NCBI GenBank assembly: GCA_031259035.1
Contig: JAIRLZ010000020.1
Coordinates: forward strand, 1-5,806
From: Treponema sp.
GTDB taxonomy: Bacteria > Spirochaetota > Spirochaetia > Treponematales > Breznakiellaceae
Direction: 5' to 3'
DNA length: 5,806 nucleotides
Under the pieces are notes generated by a model, which saw nothing but the letters and a program-made list of their open reading frames with translations, ran no database searches and had not been told where the DNA came from. The translations under genes were made by a program, and so were the position numbers. Positions 5,754-5,806 of the stretch are shown here, piece by piece; the stretch's first letter is position 1; each line of letters opens with the position of its first letter.

Positions 5754-5806
5754 CACATTTCCCCCTTGGAAAGATTTAAAGTATCTCCCAAAAGCCTGCC
5801 GGTTTT

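Noticed and set aside
5790..5806. Imperfect inverted repeat AAAAGCC...GGTTTT at the right window edge
   Set aside because: The stem has only six pairs with a bulge and is cut by the window edge, so neither a terminator nor a promoter element can be supported.

Overview
The window looks like a bacterial chromosome segment, most plausibly from an anaerobic spirochaete of the Treponema type. Three things suggest this: a ferredoxin-linked 2-oxoacid oxidoreductase operon, a BMP/PnrA (TmpC-like) binding protein with its ATPase, and a transposase N-terminus resembling, from memory, integrase-type transposases common in treponemes. The host assignment is inference. The DNA is fairly GC-rich and densely coded. 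No rRNA, tRNA or CRISPR array is visible.

Layout. (1) Bases 1 to about 230 are the end of an insertion sequence. The first 43 codons of a transposase read leftward off the window edge, and behind its start lie two copies of a ~22-bp direct repeat that look like transposase-binding sites. (2) Bases 231-325 hold a candidate sigma-70-type promoter and the leader of the next operon. (3) Bases 326-2950 are a four-gene plus-strand operon for a 2-oxoacid:ferredoxin oxidoreductase: a small 2x[4Fe-4S] subunit, then alpha (VorB/KorA-like), beta (TPP-binding) and gamma. Every junction overlaps by 1 or 4 nt, so translation is probably coupled. (4) Bases 2951-3071 are a short convergent intergenic region with a strong GC-rich hairpin. 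(5) Bases 3072-5753, minus strand, encode a BMP-family nucleoside-binding protein followed by a double-domain ATP-binding protein of the same transporter class. A perfect hairpin lies in their junction.

Function. The oxidoreductase should oxidatively decarboxylate a 2-oxoacid (branched-chain 2-oxoacids or 2-oxoglutarate) to the acyl-CoA, passing electrons through its iron-sulfur clusters to ferredoxin. The binding protein and ATPase should take up (purine) nucleosides, but the two permease genes that normally follow the ATPase are absent: the oxidoreductase operon converges on it instead. I see no sequence evidence that the two halves work in one pathway.

I did not find a clearly novel biological system. 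Most worth a second look are the IS end abutting the oxidoreductase promoter, the transporter locus without permeases, the BMP protein without a lipobox cysteine, and the intergenic RNA structures.
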